Assembly: GCF_963676855.1 (NCBI RefSeq)
Contig: NZ_OY781460.1
Location: 2,271,520 to 2,335,519, forward strand
Length of the DNA stretch: 64,000 nt
Origin: an uncultured Anaeromusa sp.
GTDB taxonomy: Bacteria; Bacillota; Negativicutes; Anaeromusales; Anaeromusaceae
Direction of reading: 5' to 3'
The position numbers were made by a program, and so were the translations under genes. The notes under the pieces are model-generated. The model was not told the DNA's origin and did no database searches. It worked only from the letters and a program-made list of their open reading frames with translations. Numbering within the stretch: the stretch's first letter is position 1; each line of letters opens with the position of its first letter. This document shows positions 20,438 through 29,723 of this stretch, piece after piece.

Positions 20438-20902
20438 ATGGCTACTCTAGAAATACGCAGAGCTGGCGATCCTGTTTTGAAAAAACAGTGCCAGGCGGTG
20501 GAAAAAATTACTGGGAAAATAAAGAAATTACTGGACGATATGACGGAAACCATGAATGAAGCAGATGGCGTTGGTTTGGCTGCGCCTCAGGTGGGCGTGG
20601 AGTTGCGGATCGTTGTTATTGATGTGGGCGAAGGGCTCATTGAGTTGATTAATCCGGTGATTTTGGAAAAAGAAGGCTGTCGGAAGGGGCTGGAGGGCTG
20701 CTTAAGCGTACCCGGCGTTTTTGGAGAAGTGGAGCGCTATGAAAAAGTGGTAGTGGAAGGGTTGAACCGCTCCGGCCGGAAAATCCGCGTAACTGGCAGC
20801 GGCCTTTTAGCGATAGCGTTGCAGCATGAAATAGACCATTTAGATGGTGTGCTGTTTGTGGAAAAGGCTGTTTCGTTGCAAAAAGAGGGGGCTTCGTCAT
20901 GA
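20438..20902 (+). CDS. def: Peptide deformylase Def
   Basis: 154 residues. Removes formyl from N-terminal Met. All three metal-site motifs are present: GVGLAAPQVG (about 45-54), EGCLSVPG (about 86-93) and QHEIDHLDGVLF (about 128-139). The ATG at 20438 follows AAAGGAGGGGGCC. It overlaps fmt by ATGA; def-fmt pairing reflects their paired roles in formyl-Met turnover. Confidence 0.97.
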   Translation: MATLEIRRAGDPVLKKQCQAVEKITGKIKKLLDDMTETMNEADGVGLAAPQVGVELRIVVIDVGEGLIELINPVILEKEGCRKGLEGCLSVPGVFGEVERYEKVVVEGLNRSGRKIRVTGSGLLAIALQHEIDHLDGVLFVEKAVSLQKEGASS

Positions 20903-21843
20903 AGTCTCTTCGTGTTGTTTTTATGGGAACTCCGGACTTCGCGGTACCTTGTTTGGAAGCGCTGCTGGCGGCAGGACACGAAGTGGCGGCGGTCATTACG
21001 CAACCGGATCGGCCTCGGGGGCGTGGACGCAAGTTGGCTTTTTCGCCGGTAAAAGCTTGCGCGGTTGAGCACGGTCTGGAAGTATTGCAGCCGGAAAAAA
21101 TTAAAACGCCGGAATTTGAGCAAGTACTGCGGGAGTTGGCGCCGGATGTGATGGTGGTTGTGGCGTTTGGGCAGATTTTATCTCCCGCTATTTTGGCGAT
21201 TCCACCGTGTGGCTGTATTAATGTGCATGCTTCGCTGCTGCCGTATTATCGAGGCGCCGCCCCGATTCACTGGGCGATCATGCAAGGAGAAAAGAAGACC
21301 GGCGTAACCACCATGTATATGGATGAAGGCCTAGATACAGGTGATATGATTCTCAAAAAAGAGATTGCTATTCTACAAGATGCTTCTACTGGAGATATCC
21401 ATGATGAGTTAATGCAGGAAGGCGCTCGCTTGCTGCAAGAAACGCTGGCGTTGATAGCGGAAGGCAAGGCGCCTCGTACAAAGCAGGACCATGCGGTATC
21501 AACGTATGCGCCGCTCTTAAAAGCGGAAATAGAGCAACTGGACTGGAATCATTCGGCGCAAGAATTGCATAATCGCATCAGGGGGCTTTCGCCCTGGCCG
21601 GGAGCGTACTGCCGATATGCAGGGGGGCGGCTGAAAGTTTGGAAAAGCCGCGTTTGTGAAGAGGCTGCTGCCAAAGGAGCGATCCCCGGGCGGATTGCCC
21701 GCTTGTCTGTAGACGGTTTTGTTGTGGAAACAGGCAATGGTTTATTGGAATTACTGGAAGTGCAGCCGGAGAATAAGCGTCGTATGAAAGCTTCGGAATG
21801 CGCCTGCGGCTATTCTCTGCAGCCTGGAGACAGGCTGGTATAA
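20899..21843 (+). CDS. fmt: Methionyl-tRNA formyltransferase Fmt
   Basis: 314 residues. Formylates initiator Met-tRNA using 10-formyl-THF. N-terminal GMGTPDFAVP-type motif (VFMGTPDFAVPCLEAL), catalytic region NVHASLLPYYRGAAPIHWAI with the conserved Asn/His and MDEGLDTGDMI downstream, and a C-terminal OB-like domain. Translationally coupled to def. Confidence 0.97.
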   Translation: MKSLRVVFMGTPDFAVPCLEALLAAGHEVAAVITQPDRPRGRGRKLAFSPVKACAVEHGLEVLQPEKIKTPEFEQVLRELAPDVMVVVAFGQILSPAILAIPPCGCINVHASLLPYYRGAAPIHWAIMQGEKKTGVTTMYMDEGLDTGDMILKKEIAILQDASTGDIHDELMQEGARLLQETLALIAEGKAPRTKQDHAVSTYAPLLKAEIEQLDWNHSAQELHNRIRGLSPWPGAYCRYAGGRLKVWKSRVCEEAAAKGAIPGRIARLSVDGFVVETGNGLLELLEVQPENKRRMKASECACGYSLQPGDRLV

Positions 21844-21855
21844 GGAGGAAGATGG

Positions 21856-22641
21856 ATGGAGATGATGCAAGTCATGACCAGACCTAAAAAACGCTTATTT
21901 GTGGCCTTACTTTTGGCCAGCCTGGTTGTGGCGGCTCTTTCTACCTATGGTTTATGGAAGGTCAGCGCTCCAGGATTGTCGTCCATCAGCCAGCATTTGC
22001 CGCTGCTTTTTGGGGCGCTGCTGCTGCTGGTGCTGGCGGTGGGCGCTTTAAGCGTTATGGGCGTGATTCTAGCTTTAGTCGGGCTGCCGACCTTTGGCGT
22101 TTTTAAAGGTGTGGCTTGGACGGTTATTAATATGCTTTTTCCCTTGGCGACTTTTTTGGGGCGTTTGTTGGATGTGAACAAGGAACGAGTGGAACGGTCT
22201 TTTATTGAAGTCAGCAATCAACTGATTCGTCAGAAACATGTCAGAGTTAAACCAGATCAACTGCTGATTCTAACGCCCCATTGTATTCAACTGGATACTT
22301 GCCCACATAAGATTACTCGCGATATTGCCAACTGTAAGGACTGCGGAGGCTGTCAGGTGGGCGACTTGCTGCGGCTTTCTCAGAAATACGGCGTCCATGT
22401 GGCCATTGTTACAGGCGGAACCTTGGCTCGTAAGGTAATTAAGACGTTGCGGCCTCGGGCGGTGTTGGCCATTGCTTGCGAACGCGATTTGACCAGCGGC
22501 ATCCAAGATGTGTTTCCTTTGCCGGTCATCGGTGTTTTGAACGAGCGTCCCTATGGACCCTGCTGTAATACCAAGGTGCAAATGTCGGCTGTTGAGCAGA
22601 CGGTGCTGCATTTTATTGATACGAATGGAAGAAAGGCCTGA
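21856..22641 (+). CDS. DUF116 membrane protein
   Basis: 261 residues, function unknown. Three hydrophobic segments occupy about residues 14-105. A cytoplasmic-type domain follows with conserved cysteines: CIQLDTCPHKITRDIANCKDCGGC, then AIACERDLTSGIQDV and GPCCNTKV. This cysteine pattern is typical of DUF116 and may bind metal or a cluster (inference). It lies between fmt and rsmB in the same operon, a frequent position for the family in Firmicutes. AAGGAGG precedes the ATG. Confidence 0.9.
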   Translation: MEMMQVMTRPKKRLFVALLLASLVVAALSTYGLWKVSAPGLSSISQHLPLLFGALLLLVLAVGALSVMGVILALVGLPTFGVFKGVAWTVINMLFPLATFLGRLLDVNKERVERSFIEVSNQLIRQKHVRVKPDQLLILTPHCIQLDTCPHKITRDIANCKDCGGCQVGDLLRLSQKYGVHVAIVTGGTLARKVIKTLRPRAVLAIACERDLTSGIQDVFPLPVIGVLNERPYGPCCNTKVQMSAVEQTVLHFIDTNGRKA

Positions 22642-22649
22642 AAGACAGC

Positions 22650-23996
22650 ATGAATGCTAGAGCTATTGCTTTAAAAATAATTCAAGACGTTACGGTTCGC
22701 GGCGCCTATGCCAATATCGCTTTAGCGAAAGAACTGACGAAGCAGAAAGAACTGTCTGCACAGGATCGGCGTCTTGTAACTGAACTTGTTTACGGAACCC
22801 TGAAAGCACAGGGAACGCTGGACTGGGCGGTGAGCCATTTTCTGAATCGTCCGTTGAGCAAGCTGACCCCGGTTATCCGGGATATTTTGCGTATGAGCGT
22901 TTATCAACTCTTGTTTTTAGACCGCATACCTCCCTCGGCCGCTTGTAATGAGGCGGTGGAGCTGGCAAAACGCAACGGCCACATCGGCGTGGCTCGTTTT
23001 GTTAATGGCGTGTTGCGGTCTTTGTTGCGGCAACCGGAAAAAATAACGTATCCGGATGCGGCAGAGGATGCGGCAGGATACCTTTCTTTGCGGTATTTGC
23101 ATCCTCGCTGGCTGGTAGAGCGTTGGTTGGCGCAGTTGGGGTTTGAAGCTACAGAAGCTCTTTGTCGTTTTAATAACCAGCCACCGCCGCTTTCGGTGCG
23201 AACCAATCTGCAACGTATCAGCCGAGAGGCGCTGAAAACTCGTCTGGCAGAGGAAGGCGTGCGCTGCGAACCGTCATTGCTGGTTCCAGAGGGGCTGCTG
23301 CTCGTGGAGGCGCCCTCGTTAGCGTCGCTGGCTTCTTTTCGCGAAGGGTTATACCAGGTGCAGGATGAAAGCTCCATGCTGGTAGCGCACGTAGTGGCGC
23401 CGCAGCCGGGAGAGACGGTCATTGACGCTTGTGCTGCGCCAGGAGGGAAAACGACGCATTTAGCGGAACAGATGCAAGACAAAGGAACGATTTGGGCTTG
23501 CGATGTTCATGCGCATAAAATGGATTTGCTGCAAGATAATGCTGACCGGTTGGGTTTGAATGTCATTCGCCCTCGATGTCTGGATGCACGGGAGATTGGT
23601 AAGACGTGGCCGGGGCAGGCGGATCGGCTATTAGTGGATGCGCCTTGCTCGGGGCTCGGCGTGCTGCGCCGTCGGGCGGACGCTCGCTGGCGCAAGGAGA
23701 TTGGCCAAATTGAGGAATTGACGATATTGCAGCGCGAGATTCTCGAAGGCGCGGCTCCAGCCCTAAAGGTTGGCGGTATTTTGGTTTATAGCACCTGTAC
23801 CATGGAGCCAGCGGAAAACCGTCAAACTATAGAATGGTTTTTGGCGCGGCATCCTGAGTTTGAGCTGGAAGACGCAGGCGCGTTGTTGCCTGTGTCGCGG
23901 CAAGGAGAATCAATGGTGCAGTTTTGGCCGCATGTCGACGGCACGGATGGTTTCTTTCTTTGCCGGCTGCGCAAGATAAAGGATGTGGATGCATGA
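22650..23996 (+). CDS. rsmB: 16S rRNA (cytosine-967-C5) methyltransferase RsmB
   Basis: 448 residues. N-terminal NusB-like RNA-binding domain (about 1-135), then a SAM-dependent methyltransferase. SAM motif I is VIDACAAPGGKTTHLAE; the two catalytic Cys are in VDAPCSGLGVLRRRAD and YSTCTMEPAEN. The stop overlaps the rlmN start (ATGA). Confidence 0.96.
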   Translation: MNARAIALKIIQDVTVRGAYANIALAKELTKQKELSAQDRRLVTELVYGTLKAQGTLDWAVSHFLNRPLSKLTPVIRDILRMSVYQLLFLDRIPPSAACNEAVELAKRNGHIGVARFVNGVLRSLLRQPEKITYPDAAEDAAGYLSLRYLHPRWLVERWLAQLGFEATEALCRFNNQPPPLSVRTNLQRISREALKTRLAEEGVRCEPSLLVPEGLLLVEAPSLASLASFREGLYQVQDESSMLVAHVVAPQPGETVIDACAAPGGKTTHLAEQMQDKGTIWACDVHAHKMDLLQDNADRLGLNVIRPRCLDAREIGKTWPGQADRLLVDAPCSGLGVLRRRADARWRKEIGQIEELTILQREILEGAAPALKVGGILVYSTCTMEPAENRQTIEWFLARHPEFELEDAGALLPVSRQGESMVQFWPHVDGTDGFFLCRLRKIKDVDA

Positions 23997-25054
23997 TTTC
24001 TTTTTTAGGACTGTCCCGGCAGCAGGCGGAAGCGGCTGCCGTTTCCCTGGGATTGAAACGGTACAGGGGCAAACAGATCCTGGAATGGATATATAACAAA
24101 GGTGCGGCTTCTTTTGCAGAGATGACCAATATCTCACAAAAAGAGCGTGCTTTTTTGCAAGAGCAGGCACAAATTGGCTGGCCGGAGTTAGTTACGCAGC
24201 AAGCCGATGCAGCAGGAAAAACGCGCAAATATCTTTTGGGTTTTGCCGATGGCATTCGTGTGGAAACGGTGTTAATGCACCATCCTTACGGCTACAGTCT
24301 CTGCGTTTCTTCGCAGGCTGGCTGCGCCATGGGCTGTGTGTTCTGCGCTTCTACCCTGCATGGATTGGAGCGCAATTTAACAGCTGCGGAAATGTTGGCG
24401 CAGGTTCTTTTTGCCCAACGCGAGTTGAATCAGCTGCAGGCTGGACGGCTGCACAGTTTTGTTATTATGGGTTCCGGCGAGCCACTGCACAATTATGAAG
24501 AAGTTTTGCGCTTTGTGCAGTTATGTCATGATCCGGAAGTGCTGGGACTGGGATATCGGCATATGGCTCTTTCCACCTGCGGTGTTGTCCCGGCGATGGA
24601 GCGTCTGTGTCAAGAAGGGCTGCCGTTGACGCTTTCGATTTCTTTGCATGCACCTAATGATGAACTGCGCTCGCGAATCATGCCTGTGAACCGAACCTAT
24701 CCGTTGCAGTCCCTGCTGGCAGCTGCCGATGCGTACGCGGCAGCCACAGGACGTCGAATTACGTATGAGTATACGCTAATGAAAGATTGGAACGATTCGC
24801 AGCAGCAAGCGGAAAAGTTGGCTGTATTGCTGCGGGGACGCTTATGCCATGTGAATTTGATTCCTGTCAATGCCGTAGCAGAGAGGGGAATTGCTAGGCC
24901 GTCTCCGCAGCGTATCGATGCGTTTGCGCAAGTTTTGCAGGCTCGCGGCATTGCTGTTACGGTCCGCCGGGAACGGGGCGTAGATATTCAAGCGGCTTGC
25001 GGGCAGTTGCGCAACCAAAATCGCAACGAAAGCGCCAAGGAGGAAGAAACGTGA
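23993..25054 (+). CDS. rlmN: Dual-specificity 23S rRNA/tRNA A2 methyltransferase RlmN
   Basis: 353 residues. Radical SAM enzyme methylating A2503 of 23S rRNA and A37 of some tRNAs. The cluster motif is CAMGCVFC (CxxxCxxC, about 111-118). Other family blocks: GSGEPLHNYE, LSTCGVVPAM, LSISLHAPND, and the C-terminal RGVDIQAACGQL carrying the methyl-accepting Cys. The ATG overlaps rsmB; the stop overlaps fhaA (GTGA). Confidence 0.97.
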   Translation: MISFLGLSRQQAEAAAVSLGLKRYRGKQILEWIYNKGAASFAEMTNISQKERAFLQEQAQIGWPELVTQQADAAGKTRKYLLGFADGIRVETVLMHHPYGYSLCVSSQAGCAMGCVFCASTLHGLERNLTAAEMLAQVLFAQRELNQLQAGRLHSFVIMGSGEPLHNYEEVLRFVQLCHDPEVLGLGYRHMALSTCGVVPAMERLCQEGLPLTLSISLHAPNDELRSRIMPVNRTYPLQSLLAAADAYAAATGRRITYEYTLMKDWNDSQQQAEKLAVLLRGRLCHVNLIPVNAVAERGIARPSPQRIDAFAQVLQARGIAVTVRRERGVDIQAACGQLRNQNRNESAKEEET

Positions 25055-25809
25055 AACTAATGCGCCGTTTCGAAAGTTTTCTGGAAACTGGCATTGAAGG
25101 ATTTTTCAACCGCAAATTAGCCAGTCAGTTGCAGCCGGCCGAATTGTTGTTAGCATTGGTTAAACGCCTGGAAGAAGAGCAGGCGCAAGGCTTTTTATTG
25201 GAAGAGGTTCAGATTCAAGTTTCTCAAGAAGATTATGAACAGCTGCAAAAGCCCAAGAAACCAATGGCGGAAGGGGTAGAAGCTTGGCTGTCTAGGCGCT
25301 TTTTAGAAGAGGCTGTCGAAAGAGGCTTGGAAGCGCAGCGAGATATGCCTATTTTTTTGGAATCTGCCGAAAGTCTATCTTCAGGAATGTTTAAGCTGGT
25401 CGTACAAAAATCCGCCCAAGCAGAGAATCGGGAGGAAGAAGGGTGCACCAGGGTGTTTCAGACGCTTTCGGGAGCATCGCTTTTAGCGCCTGGAAAAAGC
25501 TCTTCGCTTCTGGCCTCTTTGTGTATACACGAGGGTCCTGGCGTAGGTAAGCGGTTCCTCTGCGCTGATGGCCGTGTCAATATGGGGCGGCGGGAGCAAA
25601 ACGAAATCCCGCTGGAAGATCGCAATGCCAGCCGGTTGCATGCGTATGTTCAATGGGAAGACAAGCGTCATATTCTTTATGACGCTAAAAGTCTTAATGG
25701 TACCTTTGTCAACGGCCATCGCATTATGAGGCAAGTGTTGGAACCTGACGACTTAGTTCGCATCGGCCATACGGTGCTGCGCTATGAGGTGGAAAATAAT
25801 GACCGCTAA
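25051..25809 (+). CDS. fhaA: FhaA-like protein (DUF3662 + FHA domain)
   Basis: 252 residues. The N-terminal DUF3662/FhaA-N domain (RRFESFLETGIEGFFNRKLASQLQPAELL) is followed by a variable linker and a C-terminal FHA phosphothreonine-binding domain (NMGRREQNEIPLEDRNASRLHAYV ... SLNGTFVNG). GTG at 25051 is chosen for AAGGAGGAAGAAAC and the GTGA overlap. Likely a phospho-dependent partner of the kinase encoded five genes downstream. Confidence 0.92.
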   Translation: MKLMRRFESFLETGIEGFFNRKLASQLQPAELLLALVKRLEEEQAQGFLLEEVQIQVSQEDYEQLQKPKKPMAEGVEAWLSRRFLEEAVERGLEAQRDMPIFLESAESLSSGMFKLVVQKSAQAENREEEGCTRVFQTLSGASLLAPGKSSSLLASLCIHEGPGVGKRFLCADGRVNMGRREQNEIPLEDRNASRLHAYVQWEDKRHILYDAKSLNGTFVNGHRIMRQVLEPDDLVRIGHTVLRYEVENNDR

Positions 25810-26311
25810 TTTACCAGCCTGGCTGAAATTCGATTGGCAATCTCTGTTTCAACCTTCTGTATGGGGGGCGCTATTCTCGACGATACTGCAATACGCTTTG
25901 CTTTTTTTACTGCTGATTTTTCTCTTTAGACTGCTCCGGCTGATGGGAGAGTTGGTGCGTGGCAGCAGGTTGCGTACCGGCGCTTCTCTGGAGAAAGAAA
26001 GAGCGTTTTCTGGCGGGGCGCAATTGCGGGTTGTAGAGGATGCGCAGCAGCTTCTTAGGCAAACGGTATATCCTGTTCGCGCGTCGCTTTCCATTGGACG
26101 AGGGGAGCATAACGATATTGTTGTCAATGATCCGTTTGTCTCTTATGAGCATTCTTCCATTACTCGTTATCCGGAAGGTCGCTTTGTGTTAACCGATTTA
26201 GGCAGTACGAATCAAACGCGTGTGAATGAGCAAACCGCACAAGGAGATGTGGTATTGCAAATAGGAGACCGGATTCAGGTTGGCTCCGTGGTCTTCCAGT
26301 TTGAGAGGTGA
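25799..26311 (+). CDS. fhaB: FhaB-like membrane FHA-domain protein
   Basis: 170 residues. One transmembrane segment (about residues 24-45) followed by a cytoplasmic FHA domain: SIGRGEHNDIVVNDPFVSYEHSSI and DLGSTNQTRVNE. In Mycobacterium the equivalent FhaB/FipA links the PASTA kinase to division. The ATG lies 11 bases inside the fhaA 3' end. Confidence 0.92.
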   Translation: MTANLPAWLKFDWQSLFQPSVWGALFSTILQYALLFLLLIFLFRLLRLMGELVRGSRLRTGASLEKERAFSGGAQLRVVEDAQQLLRQTVYPVRASLSIGRGEHNDIVVNDPFVSYEHSSITRYPEGRFVLTDLGSTNQTRVNEQTAQGDVVLQIGDRIQVGSVVFQFER

Positions 26312-26318
26312 GCAAGAC

Positions 26319-27047
26319 GTGAAGGCTTTTGGCAACAGCGATATCGGCCTTGTACGGGAAAAGAACGAGGACAGCTTGTTGGTAAGCGCTCCTCTTTTTG
26401 CCGTAGCCGACGGCATGGGTGGGCATGCTGCAGGAGAAATCGCCAGCCGACTGGCGTTGGCTTCGTTTCAAGAGTTTTTAAATCAAGGCCAAGAAAACAG
26501 TTCTTGGTTGGAAAAATTGACTGCCGCAGCTTGCGCCGCCAATGAAGCTGTGTATGAAGAGGCGCACAAGAGGGAGCGTTTAGCCGGCATGGGCACAACG
26601 CTGAGTGCTGTATATTTGGAAGGGCTTCATGCTTACTGGCTTCATATCGGCGACAGTCGTATGTATCTATATCGCGCGGAACAGCTGCAGCAAATCACAA
26701 CCGATCACTCGTTGGTCTGGGAATTGGTACGCGCCGGCAGCATCAGCGCGGAAGAAGCGCGACATCATCCGCGGCGTAATGTCTTAACGAAAGCGCTGGG
26801 GACACAAGAAAAAATAGAAGCCGACGTAGGCATGGTAGAGCTAAAAGCAGGAGACTGTCTGCTCCTATGTAGCGACGGTCTCAGCGGCTTAGTTGACGAA
26901 AAGCAGCTGCAGCAAGTGCTGTCTGAACATAAAAGTGAATCTTTAAAAACAAGAGTGAATTTAATGATCTCTGCAGCTAACAACGCTGGCGGTCACGATA
27001 ATATCAGCGCCATCCTAGTGGAAGTCGGACAGGTTGATGCGTCATGA
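26319..27047 (+). CDS. stp: PP2C-family Ser/Thr phosphatase (PstP/Stp-like)
   Basis: 242 residues. Metal-dependent phosphatase that reverses PrkC-type phosphorylation. Motifs: NSDIGLVREKNEDS with the metal Asp, VADGMGGHAAGEIAS, IGDSRMYLYR, DHSLVWELV, LCSDGLSGLV and GGHDNISAI. The GTG at 26319 follows GAGAGGTGAG. The stop overlaps the next gene (ATGA). Confidence 0.95.
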   Translation: MKAFGNSDIGLVREKNEDSLLVSAPLFAVADGMGGHAAGEIASRLALASFQEFLNQGQENSSWLEKLTAAACAANEAVYEEAHKRERLAGMGTTLSAVYLEGLHAYWLHIGDSRMYLYRAEQLQQITTDHSLVWELVRAGSISAEEARHHPRRNVLTKALGTQEKIEADVGMVELKAGDCLLLCSDGLSGLVDEKQLQQVLSEHKSESLKTRVNLMISAANNAGGHDNISAILVEVGQVDAS

Positions 27048-28306
27048 AGCAATTAATGCAGGCCGAAAGTCGGTTGTTGCTTTTTAACGCTCTATTTTTG
27101 CTTTGTGGGTTTTTACTACTCTGCCTGTATTGGCCTGACGGCAAAGCCAAACTGCCGCAGATGCTGGGGATCGGCGCAGCGGTATCCGGTGCTTTTTTTC
27201 TTTCCCAGCGTTTTTTGCGCTACTGGGAGGCGTTATATCTCATTTTTCCTGCTTTTTTATGTTCTATGGGGTTGATTTTATTAGGACGGCTCAAGCCGGC
27301 CTTGGTTACTTCTCAGGCTGTATGGATTGGCTGTGGGCTGGCGGCGTTCTTTCTTGCACGGTACAGCTTTCAAAAGATTCATATTTGGAAGCGCTACAAA
27401 TACACCTGTGGTCTTATTGGGCTGGTTTTGCTGGCCTCTGCCGTAATTTTCGGCGTGGATATCAACGGGCACCGCAGTTGGGTGGTGCTAGGCCCCATCC
27501 GGTTTCAGCCGGCAGAGTTTGCTAGACTGTTTTTGATTATCTTTTTTGCCGCTTATCTGTCGGAACGACGCGAATTGCTCTGCCAAGACTTCGTTCGCTT
27601 CGGTCCCTTGCGGTTGCCCAGAGGACGTATTATTGCGCCTGTATTGTGCGTATGGCTGATGTCCATGCTGGTATTGGTGGTGGAACGGGATTTAGGTTCC
27701 GCGCTGCTCTATTACAGCATTGCCTTGGTTATGTTGTATTGGGCCAGCGGCAAATGGGACTGGCTGGTAGTAGGCTTTGCTTTGTTTATGCTGGGTTCGG
27801 TTGCCTGTTACACTTTTTATGGGCACATTCAGACGCGGGTGGACATTTGGCTGGATCCTTGGGCTGATGCGACAGGGCGCGGCTATCAGATTGTGCAATC
27901 CTTGTTTGCCTTAGGGTGGGGTCATATTTTGGGAACCGGTCTTTTTCTGGGTTATCCGGCGATGATTCCCGAAGTGCATACCGACTTTATCTTTGCCGCC
28001 ATTGGCGAAGAATGGGGCTTGGTCGGCGCTGGCGGTGTATTGTGCGTCTATCTGCTGCTGATTTTCCGTGCTTTTTGGACGGTGCGCGGTTCGAGGGAAC
28101 CTTTTGTGCTGCTTTTAGGAGGCGGTCTGGCTTTCAATTTAGCCATACAGGTCCTGCTCATTTTGGCTGGCGTTATTAAAGCGTTTCCTCTTACCGGGAT
28201 TACACTGCCGTTTTTAAGCTATGGCGGCAGCTCTATGGTTTCTAACTTTCTGCTTTTAGGCATTTTGGCCGCTCTGTCGGAAAGGAGTGGCAACCATGAT
28301 GAATGA
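27044..28306 (+). CDS. FtsW/RodA/SpoVE-family (SEDS) glycosyltransferase
   Basis: 420 residues, about ten membrane segments. SEDS proteins polymerise lipid II into glycan strands with a partner class B PBP. Conserved blocks: GHRSWVVLGPIRFQPAEFARL, VVERDLGSALLYY, and the C-terminal signature ITLPFLSYGGSSMVSNFLLLG. It pairs with the PBP encoded immediately after it. RodA versus FtsW assignment is not decided by sequence; the locus order matches actinobacterial rodA. Confidence 0.93.
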   Translation: MKQLMQAESRLLLFNALFLLCGFLLLCLYWPDGKAKLPQMLGIGAAVSGAFFLSQRFLRYWEALYLIFPAFLCSMGLILLGRLKPALVTSQAVWIGCGLAAFFLARYSFQKIHIWKRYKYTCGLIGLVLLASAVIFGVDINGHRSWVVLGPIRFQPAEFARLFLIIFFAAYLSERRELLCQDFVRFGPLRLPRGRIIAPVLCVWLMSMLVLVVERDLGSALLYYSIALVMLYWASGKWDWLVVGFALFMLGSVACYTFYGHIQTRVDIWLDPWADATGRGYQIVQSLFALGWGHILGTGLFLGYPAMIPEVHTDFIFAAIGEEWGLVGAGGVLCVYLLLIFRAFWTVRGSREPFVLLLGGGLAFNLAIQVLLILAGVIKAFPLTGITLPFLSYGGSSMVSNFLLLGILAALSERSGNHDE

Positions 28307-29708
28307 CGACTTATTTCGGATGATTCGCAACACCTTTTTCTTTCTGTTCTTTTTGTTTTTGCTGTTGTTAGGAAGATTGGCGTATGTGCAATTGTTTCAG
28401 GCAGACGAATTGTCCGCTCATCCGCTGAATCGCCGCGGCGGCGAAACGCAACTGGAAGAACGAGGGCGTATTTTGGACCGTCATGGTGAAGTGCTGGCGG
28501 AATCGCGGCGTCAGGATGACGGCTCTTGGTACCGGTATTATCCTTATGGGGCTGTTGCCGCCCATGCTGTCGGTTATACGCATCCGCGCTATGGACAAAG
28601 CGGCGCGGAATTGCAGTATACCAATGAGCTATCAGGACACATGACGTCTGATCGCCGTTGGGAAGGCTTGTTAAAAGCTATACAGCACGGCGGGGCTCTG
28701 GGAAATGATGTGCGTTTAACAGTGGACGTCCGCTTACAAGAGGCGGCCTATGAAGCCTTGGGCAATCGTCGGGGGAGTGTGGTAGTTCTTGATGCGCAAA
28801 GCGGTGAAATTCTTGTTATGGTCAGCCGACCATCCTATAATCCGAACCGCTTGGATGAGCAATGGAGTTCGCTGCAAAATCAGGAAGAGACGCCGCTTTT
28901 AAATCGGGCCCAATACGGACAATATCCGCCTGGATCGATTTTTAAAACCGTAACCGCTTACGAAGCATTGGCCTCCGGCAAGGCGACAGCCAATACCGTT
29001 TTTCAATGCGATGGTCATTTGCGTATCGGCAGTGATTATGAAATGACGGAAGCTAATGGCAAGGCTCATGGCAAATTGACGCTGCGGCAGGCGATGGCGG
29101 AGTCTTGCAATGTGGCTTTTGGCTCATTGGCTCTTTCCTTGGGCCGAGATGGTATGCGCCAGGCGTTGGAACATCAGGGCTTTTTCCGGCCTTTAGGCAG
29201 TTTTTTTGAGGAAAATGCGCCGAGAACGCCAAATTTCTCAGAATTGACGCCAGGTGAGCTGGCGCAGACCGGAATCGGGCAGGGAGATCTTGTGGTGACG
29301 CCGTTGCGCATGGCTATGCTGGCCGCTGGCTACAGTAACCAGGGCCTGCTGCCACAGCCGCGGTTGTTGTCGCAGATTATTGCGCGAAACGGTCTACCCT
29401 TGTCTTTCATTACGGATAAGGTATGGCTGACGTTAGAGCAGCGTGCTGCCGCTGAGGAAGTGCGGCGGATGATGCTGCTGACGGTTCAAGATGGAACTGG
29501 CGGTGCAGCGGCTGTCAACGGGTTGGTCGTTGGCGGTAAAACCGGTACGGCTGAGAACCCTCATGGAAAACCGCATGCATGGTTTATGGGATTTGCCCAA
29601 GAAGGCAAACAAACGTTAGCCATTGCTGTAATTGTAGAGAATGGCGGCAGCGGAGGCGCTGTTGCCGCACCGATTGCGCGACAAGTATTTCGCGTTGCAT
29701 TTCGCTAA
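28296..29708 (+). CDS. pbpA: Class B penicillin-binding protein (PbpA-like transpeptidase)
   Basis: 470 residues. N-terminal membrane anchor (about 8-30), short dimerisation region (EERGRILDRHGEVLA), then the transpeptidase domain. The active-site SxxK is GSIFKT, SxN is SCN, and the KTG box is VGGKTGTAENPHG. Shorter than PBP2 of rod-shaped enterics and similar in size to PbpA. ATG at 28296 follows AAGGAG and overlaps the SEDS gene. Confidence 0.95.
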   Translation: MMNDDLFRMIRNTFFFLFFLFLLLLGRLAYVQLFQADELSAHPLNRRGGETQLEERGRILDRHGEVLAESRRQDDGSWYRYYPYGAVAAHAVGYTHPRYGQSGAELQYTNELSGHMTSDRRWEGLLKAIQHGGALGNDVRLTVDVRLQEAAYEALGNRRGSVVVLDAQSGEILVMVSRPSYNPNRLDEQWSSLQNQEETPLLNRAQYGQYPPGSIFKTVTAYEALASGKATANTVFQCDGHLRIGSDYEMTEANGKAHGKLTLRQAMAESCNVAFGSLALSLGRDGMRQALEHQGFFRPLGSFFEENAPRTPNFSELTPGELAQTGIGQGDLVVTPLRMAMLAAGYSNQGLLPQPRLLSQIIARNGLPLSFITDKVWLTLEQRAAAEEVRRMMLLTVQDGTGGAAAVNGLVVGGKTGTAENPHGKPHAWFMGFAQEGKQTLAIAVIVENGGSGGAVAAPIARQVFRVAFR

Positions 29709-29723
29709 GGAGGTGGAGCTTCA

